Shown here: in pieces, positions 32,401 to 45,400 of the stretch | Numbering within the stretch: position 1 is the first letter of the stretch | Layout: every line of letters starts with the position of its first letter | Source of the DNA: Nephrocerus scutellatus | Taxonomy: Eukaryota; Arthropoda; Insecta; Diptera; Pipunculidae | Length of the DNA: 64,000 bases | Direction: 5' to 3' | Assembly: GCA_947095585.1 (NCBI GenBank) | Contig: OX352761.1 | Coordinates: 87,176,419-87,240,418 of the forward strand | The notes under the pieces: model-generated | The model's database searches: none | The model's input: the letters and a program-made list of their open reading frames with translations, nothing else | Told to the model about the DNA's origin: nothing | Program-made: the position numbers and the translations under genes

Positions 32401-33054
32401 ATTCCGAGTTTCATACGAATCCCTTGAGAAATGGCTTGGTTCCTAAATCCCAGACCCTATTGGCCAGATCCCAGAATTTTCATAGGAACAAGTCTTATAG
32501 TCACATATTAGTCCTACATTCCGAGTTTCATACGAATCCCTTGAGAAATGGCTTGGTTCCAAAAATCCCACACCCTATTGGCCATATCCCAGAATTTCCA
32601 TAGGAACAAGTCTTATAGTCGCATATTAGTCCTACATTCCGAGTTTCATACGAATCCCTTGAGAAATGGCTTGGTTCCAAAAATCCCAGACCCTATTAGC
32701 CAGATCCCAGAATTTCCATAGGAACAAGTCTTATAGTCGCATATTAGTCCTACATTCCGAGTTTCATACGAATCCCTTGAGAAATGGCTTGGTTCCAAAA
32801 ATCCCAGACCCTATTGGCCAGATCCCAGAATTTTCATAGGAACAAGTTTTATAGTCGCATATTAGTCCTACATTCCGAGTTTCATACGAATCCCTTGGGA
32901 AATGGCTTTGTTCCAAAAATCTCAGACCCTATTGGTCAGATCCCAGAATTTCCATAGGAACAAGTCTTATAGTCGCATATTAGTCCTACATTCCGAGTTT
33001 CATACGAATCCCTTGAGAAATGGCTTGGTTCCAAAAATCCCAGACCCTATTGGC
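23470..33054. repeat. Tandem duplication of a 4.94-kb satellite block
   Basis: 23470 to about 28115 recurs at 28409 to about 33054 with a constant offset of 4939 bp, including rare private variants (the truncated monomers at 26590-26660 and 31529-31599, and the CCCCATTGG variant at 27401 and 32340). Differences are few (for example AGAAATGG versus ATAAATGG at 24551 and 29490). The 290 bp just before 28409 do not match what follows 33054, so one breakpoint was altered later. Confidence 0.92.
26590..26665. repeat. Truncated-monomer marker of the satellite
   Basis: A shortened monomer joins AAAAATCCCA directly to TTCAGAGTTTCATACG, skipping about half of the unit. The same joint occurs near 31571, 34690, 38044, 40337 and 41922; a CCAATTCAGAG form occurs near 57617, 59441 and 61018, and a further-shortened form at 62820. 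Identical rare joints at many sites show that whole blocks, not single monomers, were copied. Confidence 0.88.
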
Positions 33055-36000
33055 CATATCCCAGAATTTCCATAGGAACAAGTCTTATAGTCGCATATTA
33101 GTCCTACATTCCTAGTTTCATACGAATCCCTTGAGAAATGGCTTTGTTCCAAAAATCTCAGACCCTATTGGCCAGATCCCAGAATTTCCATAGAAACAAG
33201 TCTTATAGTCGCATATTAGTCCTACATTCCGAGTTTCATACGAATCCCTTGAGAAATGGCTTGGTTCCAAAAATCCCAGACCCTATTGGCCAGATCCCAG
33301 AATTTCCATAGGAACAAGTCTTATAGTCGCATATTAGTCCTACATTCCGAGTTTCATACGAATCCCTTGAGAAATGGCTTGGTTCCAAAAATCCCAGACC
33401 CTATTGGCCAGATCCCAGAATTTCCATAGGAACAAGTCTTATAGTCGCATATTAGTCCTACATTCCGAGTTTCATACAAATCCCTTGAGAAATGGCTTGG
33501 TTCAAAAAATCCCAGACCCTATTGGTCAGATCCCAGAATTTCCATAGGAACAAGTATTATAGTCGCATATTAGTCCTACATTCCGAGTTTCATACGAATC
33601 CCTTGAGAAATGGCTTGGTTCAAAAAATCCCAGACCCTATTGGCCAGATCCCAGAATTTTCATAGGAACAAGTTTTATAGTCGCATATTAGTCCTACATT
33701 CCGAGTTTCATACGAATCCCTTGGGAAATGGCTTTGTTCCAAAAATCTCAGACCCTTTTGGTCAGATCCCAGAATTTCCATAGGAACAAGTCTTATAGTC
33801 GCATATTAGTCCTACATTCCGAGTTTCATACGAATCCCTTGAGAAATGGCTTGGTTCCAAAAATCCCAGACCCTATTGGCCATATCCCAGAATTTCCATA
33901 GGAACAAGTCTTATAGTCGCATATTAGTCCTACATTCCTAGTTTCATACGAATCCCTTGAGAAATGGCTTGGTTCCAAAAATCCCAGACCCTATTAGCCA
34001 GATCCCAGAATTTCCATAGGAACAAGTCTTATAGTCGCATATTAGTCCTACATTCCGAGTTTCATACGAATCCCTTGAGAAATGGCTTGGTTCCTAAATC
34101 CCAGACCCTATTGGCCAGATCCAAGAATTTCCATAGGAACAAGTCTTATAGTCACATATTAGTCCTACATTCCGAGTTTCATACGAATCCCTTGAGAAAT
34201 GGCTTGGTTCTAAAAATCCCAGACCCTATTGGCCAGATCCCAGAATTTCCATAGGAACAAGTCTTATAGTCGCATATTAGTCCTACATTCCGAGTTTCAT
34301 ACGAATCCCTTGAGAAATGGCTTGGTTCCAAAAATCCCAAACCCTATTCGCCAGATCCCAGAATTTCCATAGGAACAAGTCTTATAGTCGCATATTAGTC
34401 CTACATTTAGAGTTTCATACGAATCCCTTGAGAAATTGCTTGGTTCCAAAAATCCCAGACCCTATTGGCCAGAGCCCAGAATTTCCATAGGAACAAGTCT
34501 TATAGTCGCATACTAGTCCTACATTCCGAGCTTCATACTAATCCCTTGAGAAATGGCTTGGTTCCAAAAATCCCAGACCCTATTGGCCAGATCCCAGAAT
34601 TTCCATAGGAACAAATCTTATAGTCACATATTAGTCCTACATTCCGAGTTTCATTCGAATCCCTTGAGAAATGGCTTGGTTCCAAAAATCCCATTCAGAG
34701 TTTCATACGAATCACTTGAGAAATGGCTTGATTCCAAAAATCCCAGGCCCTATTAGCCAGATCCCAGAATTTCCATAGGAACAAGTCTTATAGTCACATA
34801 TTAGTCCAACATTCCGGGTTTCATACGAATCCCTTGAGAAATGGCTTGGTTCCAAAAATCCCAGACCCTATTAGCCAGATCCCAGAATTTCCATAGGAAC
34901 AAGTCTTATAGTCGCATATTAGTCCTACATTCCGAGTTTCATACGAATCCCTTGAGAAATGGCTTGGTTCCAAAAATCCCAGACCCTATTGGCCAGATCC
35001 CAGAATTTTCATAGGAACAAGTTTTATAGTCGCATATTAGTCCTACATTCCGAGTTTCATACGAATCCCTTAAGAAATGGCTTAGTTCCAAAAATCCCTG
35101 ACCCTATTGGCCAGATCCCAGAATTTCCATAGGAACAAGTCTTATAGTCACATATTAGTCCTACATTCAGAGTTTCATACGAATCCATTGAGAAATGGCT
35201 TGGTTCCAAAAATCCCAGACCCTATTGGCCAGATCCCAGAATTTCCATAGGAACAAGTCTTATAGTCACATATTAGTCATACATTCCGAGTTTCATACGA
35301 ATCCCTTGAGAAATGGCTTTGTTCCAAAAATCCCAGACCCTATTGGCCAGATCCCAGGATTTCCATAGGAACAAGTCTTATAGTCACATATTAGTCCTAC
35401 ATTCCGAGTTTCATACGAATCCCTTGAGAAATGGCTTGGTTCCAAAAATCCCAGACCCCATTGGCCAGATCCCAGACTTTCCATAGGAACAAGTCTTATA
35501 GTCGCATATTAGTCCTACATTCCGAGTTTCATACGAATCCCTTGAGAAATGGCTTGGTTCCTAAATCCCAGACCCTATTGGCCAGATCCCAGAATTTTCA
35601 TAGGAACAAGTCTTATAGTCACATATTAGTCCTACATTCCGAGTTTCATACGAATCCCTTGAGAAATGGCTTGGTTCCAAAAATCCCACACCCTATTGGC
35701 CAGATCCCAGAATTTCCATAGGAACAAGTCTTATAGTCGCATATTAGTCCTACATTCCGAGTTTCATACGAATCCCTTGAGAAATGGCTTGGTTCCAAAA
35801 ATCCCAGACCCTATTAGCCAGATCCCAGAATTTCCATAGGAACAAGTCTTATAGTCGCATATTAGTCCTACATTCCGAGTTTCATACGAATCCCTTGAGA
35901 AATGGCTTGGTTCCAAAAATCCCAGACCCTATTGGCCAGATCCCAGAATTTTCATAGGAACAAGTTTTATAGTCGCATATTAGTCCTACATTCCGAGTTT

Positions 36001-39000
36001 CATACGAATCCCTTGGGAAATGGCTTTGTTCTAAAAATCTCAGACCCTATTGGTCAGATCCCAGAATTTCCATAGGAACAAGTCTTATAGTCGCATATTA
36101 GTCCTACATTCCGAGTTTCATACGAATCCCTTGAGAAATGGCTTGGTTCCAAAAATCCCAGACCCTATTGGCCATATCCCAGAATTTCCATAGGAACAAG
36201 TCTTATAGTCGCATATTAGTCCTACATTCCTAGTTTCATACGAATCCCTTGAGAAATGGCTTGGTTCCAAAAATCCCAGACCCTATTAGCCAGATCCCAG
36301 AATTTCCATAGGAACAAGTCTTATAGTCGCATATTAGTCCTACATTCCGAGTTTCATACGAATCCCTTGAGAAATGGCTTTGTTCCAAAAATCTCAGACC
36401 CTATTGGCCAGATCCCAGAATTTCCATAGAAACAAGTCTTATAGTCGCATATTAGTCCTACATTCCGAGTGTCATACGAATCCCTTGAGAAATGGCTTGG
36501 TTCCAAAAATCCCAGACCCTATTGGCCAGATCCCAGAATTTCCATAGGAACAAGTCTTATAGTCGCATATTAGTCCTACATTCCGAGTTTCATACGAATC
36601 CCTTGAGAAATGGCTTGGTTCCAAAAATCCCAGACCCTATTGGCCAGATCCCAGAATTTCCATAGGAACAAGTCTTATAGTCGCATATTAGTCCTACATT
36701 CCGAGTTTCATACGAATCCCTTGAGAAATGGCTTGGTTCAAAAAATCCCAGACCCTATTGGTCAGATCCCAGAATTTCCATAGGAACAAGTATTATAGTC
36801 GCATATTAGTCCTACATTCCGAGTTTCATACGAATCCCTTGAGAAATGGCTTGGTTCAAAAAATCCCAGACCCTATTGGCCAGATCCCAGAATTTTCATA
36901 GGAACAAGTTTTATAGTCGCATATTAGTCCTACATTCCGAGTTTCATACGAATCCCTTGGGAAATGGCTTTGTTCCAAAAATCCCAGACCCTATTGGCCA
37001 TATCCCAGAATTTCCATAGGAACAAGTCTTATAGTCGCATATTAGTCCTACATTCCTAGTTTCATACGAATCCCTTGAGAAATGGCTTGGTTCCAAAAAT
37101 CCCAGACCCTATTAGCCAGATCCCAGAATTTCCATAGGAACAAGTCTTATAGTCGCATATTAGTCCTACATTCCGAGTTTCATACGAATCCCTTGAGAAA
37201 TGGCTTAGTTCAAAAAATCCCAGACCCTATTGGTCAGATCCCAGAATTTCCATAGGAACAAGTATTATAGTGACATATTAGTCCTACATTCCGAGTTTCA
37301 TACAAATCCCTTGAGAAATGGCTTGGTTCCAAAAATCCCAGACCCTATTGGCCAGATCCTAGAATTTCCATAGGAACAAGTCTTATAGTCATATATTAGT
37401 CCTACATTCCGAGTTTCATACGAATCCCTTGAGAAATGGCTTGGTTCCTAAATCCCAGACCCTACTGGCCAGATCCAAGAATTTCCATAGGAACAAGTCT
37501 TATAGTCACATATAAGTCCTACATTCCGACTTTCATACGAATCCCTTGAGAAATGGCTTGGTTCTAAAAATCCCAGACCCTATTGGCCAGATCCCAAAAT
37601 TTCCATAGGAACAAGTCTTATAGTCGCATATTAGTCCTACATTCCGAGTTTCATACGAATCCCTTGAGAAATGGCTTGGTTCCAAAAATCCCAGACCCTA
37701 TTCGCCAGATCCCAGAATTTCCATAGGAATAAGTCTTATAGTCGCATATTAGTCCTACATTCAGAGTTTCATACGAATCCCTTGAGAAATGGCTTGGTTC
37801 CAAAAATCCCAGACCCTATTGGCCAGATCCCAGAATTTCCATAGGAACAAGTCTTATAGTCGCATACTGGTCCTACATTCCGAGCTTCATACGAATCCCT
37901 TGAGAAATGGCTTGGTTCCAAAAATCCCAGACCCTATTGGCCAGATCCCAGAATTTCCATAGGAACAAATCTTATAGTCACATATTAGTCCTACATTCCG
38001 AGTTTCATTCGAATCCCTTGAGAAATGGCTTGGTTCCAAAAATCCCATTCAGAGTTTCATACGAATCACTTGAGAAATGGCTTGATTCCAAAAATCCCAG
38101 ACCCTATTGGCCAGATCCCAGAATTTCCATAGGAGCAAGTCTTATAGTCGCATATTAGTCCTACATTCCGAGTTTCATACGAATCCCTTGAGAAATGGCT
38201 TGGTTCCAAAAATCTCAGACCCTATTGGTCAGATCCCAGAATTTCCATAGGAACAAGTCTTATAGTCGCATATTAGTTCTACATTCCGAGTTTCATACGA
38301 ATCCCTTGAGAAATGGCTTGGTTCCAAAAATCCCAGACCCTATTGGCCATATCCCAGAATTTCCATAGGAACAAGTCTTATAGTCGCATATTAGTCCTAC
38401 ATTCCTAGTTTCATACGAATCCCTTGAGAAATGGCTTGGTTCCAAAAATCCCAGACCCTATTAGCCAGATCCCAGAATTTCCATAGGAACAAGTCTTATA
38501 GTCGCATATTAGTCCTACATTCCGAGTTTCATACGAATCCCTTGAGAAATGGCTTTGTTCCAAAAATCTCAGACCCTATTGGCCAGATCCCAGAATTTCC
38601 ATAGAAACAAGTCTTATAGTCGCATATTAGTCCTACATTCCGAGTTTCATACGAATCCCTTGAGAAATGGCTTGGTTCCAAAAATCCCAGACCCTATTGG
38701 CCAGATCCCAGAATTTCCATAGGAACAAGTTTTATAGTCGCATATTAGTCCTACATTCCGAGTTTCATACGAATCCCTTGAGAAATGGCTTGGTTCCAAA
38801 AATCCCAGACCCTATTGGCCAGATCCCAGAATTTCCATAGGAACAAGTCTTATAGTCGCATATTAGTCCTACATTCCGAGTTTCATACGAATCCCTTGAG
38901 AAATGGCTTGGTTCAAAAAATCCCAGACCCTATTGGTCAGATCCCAGAATTTCCATAGGAACAAGTATTATAGTCGCATATTAGTCCTACATTCCGAGTT

Positions 39001-42000
39001 TCATACGAATCCCTTGAGAAATGGCTTCGTTCAAAAAATCCCAGACCCTATTGGCCAGATCCCAGAATTTTCATAGGAACAAGTTTAATAGTCGCATATT
39101 AGTCCTACATTCCGAGTTTCATACGAATCCCTTGGGAAATGGCTTTGTTCCAAAAGTCTCAGACCCTATTGGTCAGATCCCAGAATTTCCATAGGAACAA
39201 GTCTTATAGTCGCATATTAGTCCTACATTCCGAGTTTTATACGAATCCCTTGAGAAATGGCTTGGTTCCAAAAATCCCAGACCCTATTGGCCATATCCCA
39301 GAATTTCCATAGGAACAAGTCTTATAGTCGCATATTAGTCCTACATTCCTAGTTTCATACGAATCCCTTGAGAAATGGCTTGGTTCCAAAAATCCCAGAC
39401 CCTATTAGCCAGATCCCAGAATTTCCATAGGAACAAGTCTTATAGTCGCATATTAGTCCTACATTCCGAGTTTCATACGAATCCCTTGAGAAATGGCTTG
39501 GTTCAAAAAATCCCAGACCCTATTGGTCAGATCACAGAATTTCCATAGGAACAAGTATTATAGTGACATATTAGTCCTACATTCCGAGTTTCATACAAAT
39601 CCCTTGAGAAATGGCTTGGTTCCAAAAATCCCAGACCCTATTGGCCAGATCCTAGAATTTCCATAGGAACAAGTCTTATAGTCACATATTAGTCCTACAT
39701 TCCGAGTTTCATACGAATCCCTTGAGAAATGGCTTGGTTCCTAAATCCCAGACCCTACTGGCCAGATCCAAGAATTTCCATAGGAACAAGTCTTATAGTC
39801 ACATATAAGTCCTACATTCCGAGTTTCATACGAATCCCTTGAGAAATGGCTTGGTTCTAAAAATCCCAGACCCTTTTGGCGAGATCCCAGAATTTCCATA
39901 GGAACAAGTCTTATAGTCGCATATTAGTCCTACATTCCGAGTTTCATACGAATCCCTTGAGAAATGGCTTGGTTCCAAAAATCCCAGACCCTATTCGCCA
40001 GATCCCAGAATTTCCATAGGAATAAGTCTTATAGTCGCATATTAGTCCTACATTCAGAGTTTCATACGAATCCCTTGAGAAATGGCTTGGTTCCAAAAAT
40101 CCCAGACCCTATTGGCCAGATCCCAGAATTTCCATAGGAACAAGTCTTATAGTCGCATACTGGTCCTACATTCCGAGCTTCATACGAATCCCTTGAGAAA
40201 TGGCTTGGTTCCAAAAATCCCAGACCCTATTGGCCAGATCCCAGAATTTCCATAGGAACAAATCTTATAGTCACATATTAGTCCTACATTCCGAGTTTCA
40301 TTCGAATCCCTTGAGAAATGGCTTGGTTCCAAAAATCCCATTCAGAGTTTCATACGAATCACTTGAGAAATGGCTTGATTCCAAAAATCCCAGACCCTAT
40401 TGGCCAGATCCCAGAATTTCCATAGGAACAAGTCTTATAGTCGCATATTAGTCCTACATTCCGAGTTTCATACGAATCCCTTGAGAAATGGCTTGGTTCC
40501 AAAAATCCCTGACCCTATTAGCCAGATCCCAGAATTTCCATAGGAACAAGTCTTATAGTCGCATATTAGTCCTACATTCCGAGTTTCATACGAATCCCTT
40601 GAGAAATGGCTTTGTTCCAAAAATCCCAGACCCTATTGGCCAGATCCCAGAATTTCCATAGGAACAAGTCTTATAGTCACATATTAGTCCTACATTCCGA
40701 GTTTCATACGAATCCCTTGAGAAATGGCTTGGTTCCAAAAATCCCAGACCCCATTGGCCAGATCCCAGACTTTCCATAGGAACAAGTCTTATAGTCGCAT
40801 ATTAGTCCTACATTCCGAGTTTCATACGAATCCCTTGAGAAATGGCTTGTTTCCAAAAATCCCAGACCCTATTGGCCAGATCCCAGAATTTTCATAGGAA
40901 CAAGTCTTATAGTCACATATTAGTCCTACATTCCGAGTTTCATACGAATCCCTTGAGAAATGGCTTGGTTCCAAAAATCCCACACCCTATTGGCCAGATC
41001 CCAGAATTTCCATATGAACAAGTCTTATAGTCGCATATTAGTCCTACATTCCGAGTTTCATACGAATCCCTTGAGAAATGGCTTGGTTCAAAAAATCCCA
41101 GACCCTATTGGCCAGATCCCAGAATTTCCATAGGAACAAGTCTTATAGTGACATATTAGTCCTACATTCCGAGTTTCGTACAAATCCCTTGAGAAATGGC
41201 TTGGTTCCAAAAATCCCAGACCCTATTGGCCAGATCCTAGAATTTCCATAGGAACAAGTCTTATAGTCACATATTAGTCCTACATTCCGAGTTTCATACG
41301 AATCCCTTGAGAAATGGCTTGGTTCCTAAATCCCAGACCCTATTGGCCAGATCCAAGAATTTCCATAGGAACAAGTCTTAAAGTCACATATTAGTCCAAC
41401 ATTCCGAGTTTCATACGAATCCCTTGAGAAATGGCTTAGTTCCAAAAATCCCAGACCCTATTAGCCAGATCCCAGAATTTCCATAGGAACAAGTCTTATA
41501 GTCGCATATTAGTCCTACATTCCGAGTTTCATACGAATCCCTTGAGAAATGGCTTGGTTCCAAAAATCCCAGACCCTATTGGCCAGATCCCAGAATTTTC
41601 AGAGGAACAAGTTTTATAATCGCATATTAGTCCTACATTCCGAGTTTCATACGAATCCCTTAAGAAATGGCTTAGTTCCAAAAATCCCTGACCCTATTGG
41701 CCAGATCCCAGAATTTCCATAGGAACAAGTCTTATAGTCACATATTAGTCCTACATTCCGAGTTTCATACGAATCCCTTGAGAAATGGCTTGGTTCCAAA
41801 AATCCCAGACCCTATTGGCCAGATCCCAGAATTTCCATAGGAACAAGTCTTATAGTCACATATTAGTCCTACATTCCGAGTTTCATTCGAATCCCTTGAG
41901 AAATGGCTTGGTTCCAAAAATCCCATTCAGAGTTTCATACGAATCACTTGAGAAATGGCTTGATTCCAAAAATCCCAGGCCCTATTGGCCAGATCCCAGA

Positions 42001-42440
42001 ATTTTTATAGGAATAAGTCTTATAGTCACATATTAAACCAAAATTCCGAGTTTCATACGAATCCCTTGAGAAATGGCTTAGTTCCAAAAATCCCAAACCC
42101 TATTAGCCAGATCCCAGAATTTCCATAGGAACAAGTCTTATAGTCGCATATTTGTCCTACATTCCGAGTTTCATACGAATCCCTTGAGAAATGGCTTGGT
42201 TCCAAAAATCCCAGACCCTATTGGCCAGATCCCAGAATTTTCAGAGGAACAAGTTTTATAGTCGCATATTAGTCCTACATTCCGAGTTTCATACGAATCC
42301 CTTAAGAAATGGCTTAGTTCCAAAAATCCCTGACCCTATTAGCCAGATCCCAGAATTTCCATAGGAACAAGTCTTATAGTCACATATTAGTCCTACATTC
42401 CGAGTTTCATACGAATCCCTTGAGAAATGGCTTGGTTCCA
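33055..42440. repeat. Satellite interval with shorter overlapping higher-order duplications
   Basis: Marker variants recur at offsets of 3118 bp (32313 to 35431), 3354 bp (34690 to 38044) and 2293 bp (37459 to 39752; the block 37.1-38.1 kb matches 39.4-40.4 kb). The blocks overlap and do not form one regular unit. Confidence 0.75.
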
Positions 42441-42446
42441 AAAATC

Positions 42447-45400
42447 CCAGACCCTTTTGGCCAGATCCCAGAATTCCCATAGGAACAAGTCTTATAGTCG
42501 CATATTAGTCCTACATTCCGAGTTTCATACGAATCCCTTGAGAAATGGCTTGGTTCCAAAAATCCCAGACCCTATTGGCCAGATCCCAGAATTTGCAATG
42601 GAACAAGTCTTATCGTCGCATATTAGTCCTACATTCCGAGTTTCATACGAATCCCTTGAGAAATGGCTTGGTTCCAAAAATCCCAGACCCTATTGGCCAT
42701 ATCCCAAAATTTCCATAGGAACAAGTCTTATAGTCGCATATTAGTCCATTCCGAGTTTCATACGAATCCCTTGAGAAATGGCTTGGTTCCAAAAATCCCA
42801 GGCCCTATTGGCCAGATCCCAGAATTTCCATAGGAACAAGTCTTATAGTCGCATATTAGTCCTACATTCCGAGTTTCATACGAATCCCTTGAGAAATGGC
42901 TTTGTTCTAAAAATCCCAGACCCTATTGGCCAGATCCCAGAATTTCCATAGGAACAAGTCTTATAGTCGCATATTAGTCCTACATTCCGAGTTTCATACG
43001 AATCCCTTGAGAAATGGCTTGGTTCCAAAAATCCCAGACCCTATTGGCCAGATCCCAGAATTAGTCAAACATTCCGAGTTTCTGACCCTATTGGCCAGAT
43101 CCCAGAATTTCCATAGGAACAAGTCTTATAGTCGCATATTAGTCCTATATTCCGAGTTTCATACGAATCCCTTGAGAAATGGCTTGGTTCCAAAAATTCA
43201 GACCCTATTGGCCAGATCCCAGAATTTCCATAGGAACAAGTCTTATAGTCACATATTAGTCAAACATTCCGAGTTTCATACGAATCCCTTGAGAAATGGC
43301 TTGGTTCCAAAAATCCCAGACCCTATTGGCCAGATCCCAGAATTTCCATAGGAACAAGTCTTATAGTCGCATATTAGTCCTACATTCCGAGTTTCATACG
43401 AATCCCTTGAGAAATGGCTTGGTTCCAAAAATCCCAGACCCTATTGGCCAGATCCCAGAATTTCCATAGGAACAAGTCTTATAGTCGCATATTAGTCAAA
43501 CATTCCGAGTTTCATATGAATCCCTTGAGAAATGGCTTGGTTCCAAAAATCCCAGGCCCTATTGGCCAGATCCCAGAATTTCCATAGGAACAAGTCTTAT
43601 AGTCGCATATTAGTCCTACATTCCGAGTTTCATACGAATCCCTTGAGAAATGGCTTGGTTCCAAAAATCCCTGACCTTATTGGCCAGATCCCAGAATTTC
43701 CATAGGAACAAGTCTTATAGTCGCATATTAGTCCTAAATTCCGAGTTTCATACGAATCCCTTGAGAAATGGCTTTGTTCCAAAAATCCCAGACCCTATTG
43801 GCCAGATCCCAGAATTTCCATAGGAACAAGTCTTATAGTCGCATATTAGTCCTACATTCCGAGTTTCATACGAATCCCTTGAGAAATGGCTTGGTTCCAA
43901 AAATCCCAGACCCTATTGGCCAGATCCCAGAATTTCCATAGGAACAAGTCTTATAGTCGCATATTAGTCAAACATTCCGAGTTTCATACGAATCCCTTGA
44001 GAAATGGCTTGGTTCCAAAAATCCCAGACCCTATTGGCCAGATCCCAGAATTTCCATAGGAACAAGTCTTATAGTCGCATATTAGTCCTATATTCCGAGT
44101 TTCATACGAATCCCTTGAGAAATGGCTTGGTTCCAAAAATTCAGACCCTATTGGCCAGATCCCAGAATTTCCATAGGAACAAGTCTTATAGTCACATATT
44201 AGTCAAACATTCCGAGTTTCATACGAATCCCTTGAGAAATGGCTTGGTTCCAAAAATCCCAGACCCTATTGGCCAGATCCCAGAATTTCCATAGGAACAA
44301 GTCTTATAGTCGCATATTAGTCCTACATTCCGAGTTTCATACGAATCCCTTGAGAAATGGCTTGGTTCCAAAAATCCCAGACCCTATTGGCCAGATCCCA
44401 GAATTTCCATAGGAACAAGTCTTATAGTCGCATATTAGTCAAACATTCCGAGTTTCATACGAATCCCTTGAGAAATGGCTTGGTTCCAAAAATCCCAGGC
44501 CCTATTGGCCAGATCCCAGAATTTCCATAGGAACAAGTCTTATAGTCGCATATTAGTCCTACATTCCGAGTTTCATACGAATCCCTTGAGAAATGGCTTG
44601 GTTCCAAAAATCCCTGACCTTATTGGCCAGATCCCAGAATTTCCATAGGAACAAGTCTTATAATTACATATTAAACCTACATTCCGAGTTTCATACGAAT
44701 CCCTTGAGAAATGGCTTGGTTCCAAAAATCCCAGGCCCTATTGGCCAGATCCCAGAATTTCCATAGGAACAAGTCTTATAGTCGCATATTAGTCCTAAAT
44801 TCCGAGTTTCATACGAATCCCTTGAGAAATGGCTTTGTTCCAAAAATCCCAGACCCTATTGGCCAGATCCCAGAATTTCCATAGGAACAAGTCTTATAGT
44901 CGCATATTAGTCCTACATTCCGAGTTTCATACGAATCCCTTGAGAAATGGCTTGGTTCCAAAAATCCCAGACCCTATTGGCCAGATCCCAGAATTTCCAT
45001 AGGAACAAGTCTTATAGTCACATATTAGTCATACATTCCGAGTTTCATACGAATCCCTTGAGAAATGGCTTGGTTCCAAAAATCCCTGACCTTATTGGCC
45101 AGATCCCAGAATTTCCATAGGAACAAGTCTTATAGTCGCATATTAGTCCTAAATTCCGAGTTTCATACGAATCCCTTGAGAAATGGCTTTGTTCCAAAAA
45201 TCCCAGACCCTATTGGCCAGATCCCAGAATTTCCATAGGAACAAGTCTTATAGTCGCATATTAGTCCTACATTCCGAGTTTCATACGAATCCCTTGAGAA
45301 ATGGCTTGGTTCCAAAAATCCCAGACCCTATTGGCCAGATCCCAGAATTTCCATAGGAACAAGTCTTATAGTCGCATATTAGTCAAACATTCCGAGTTTC

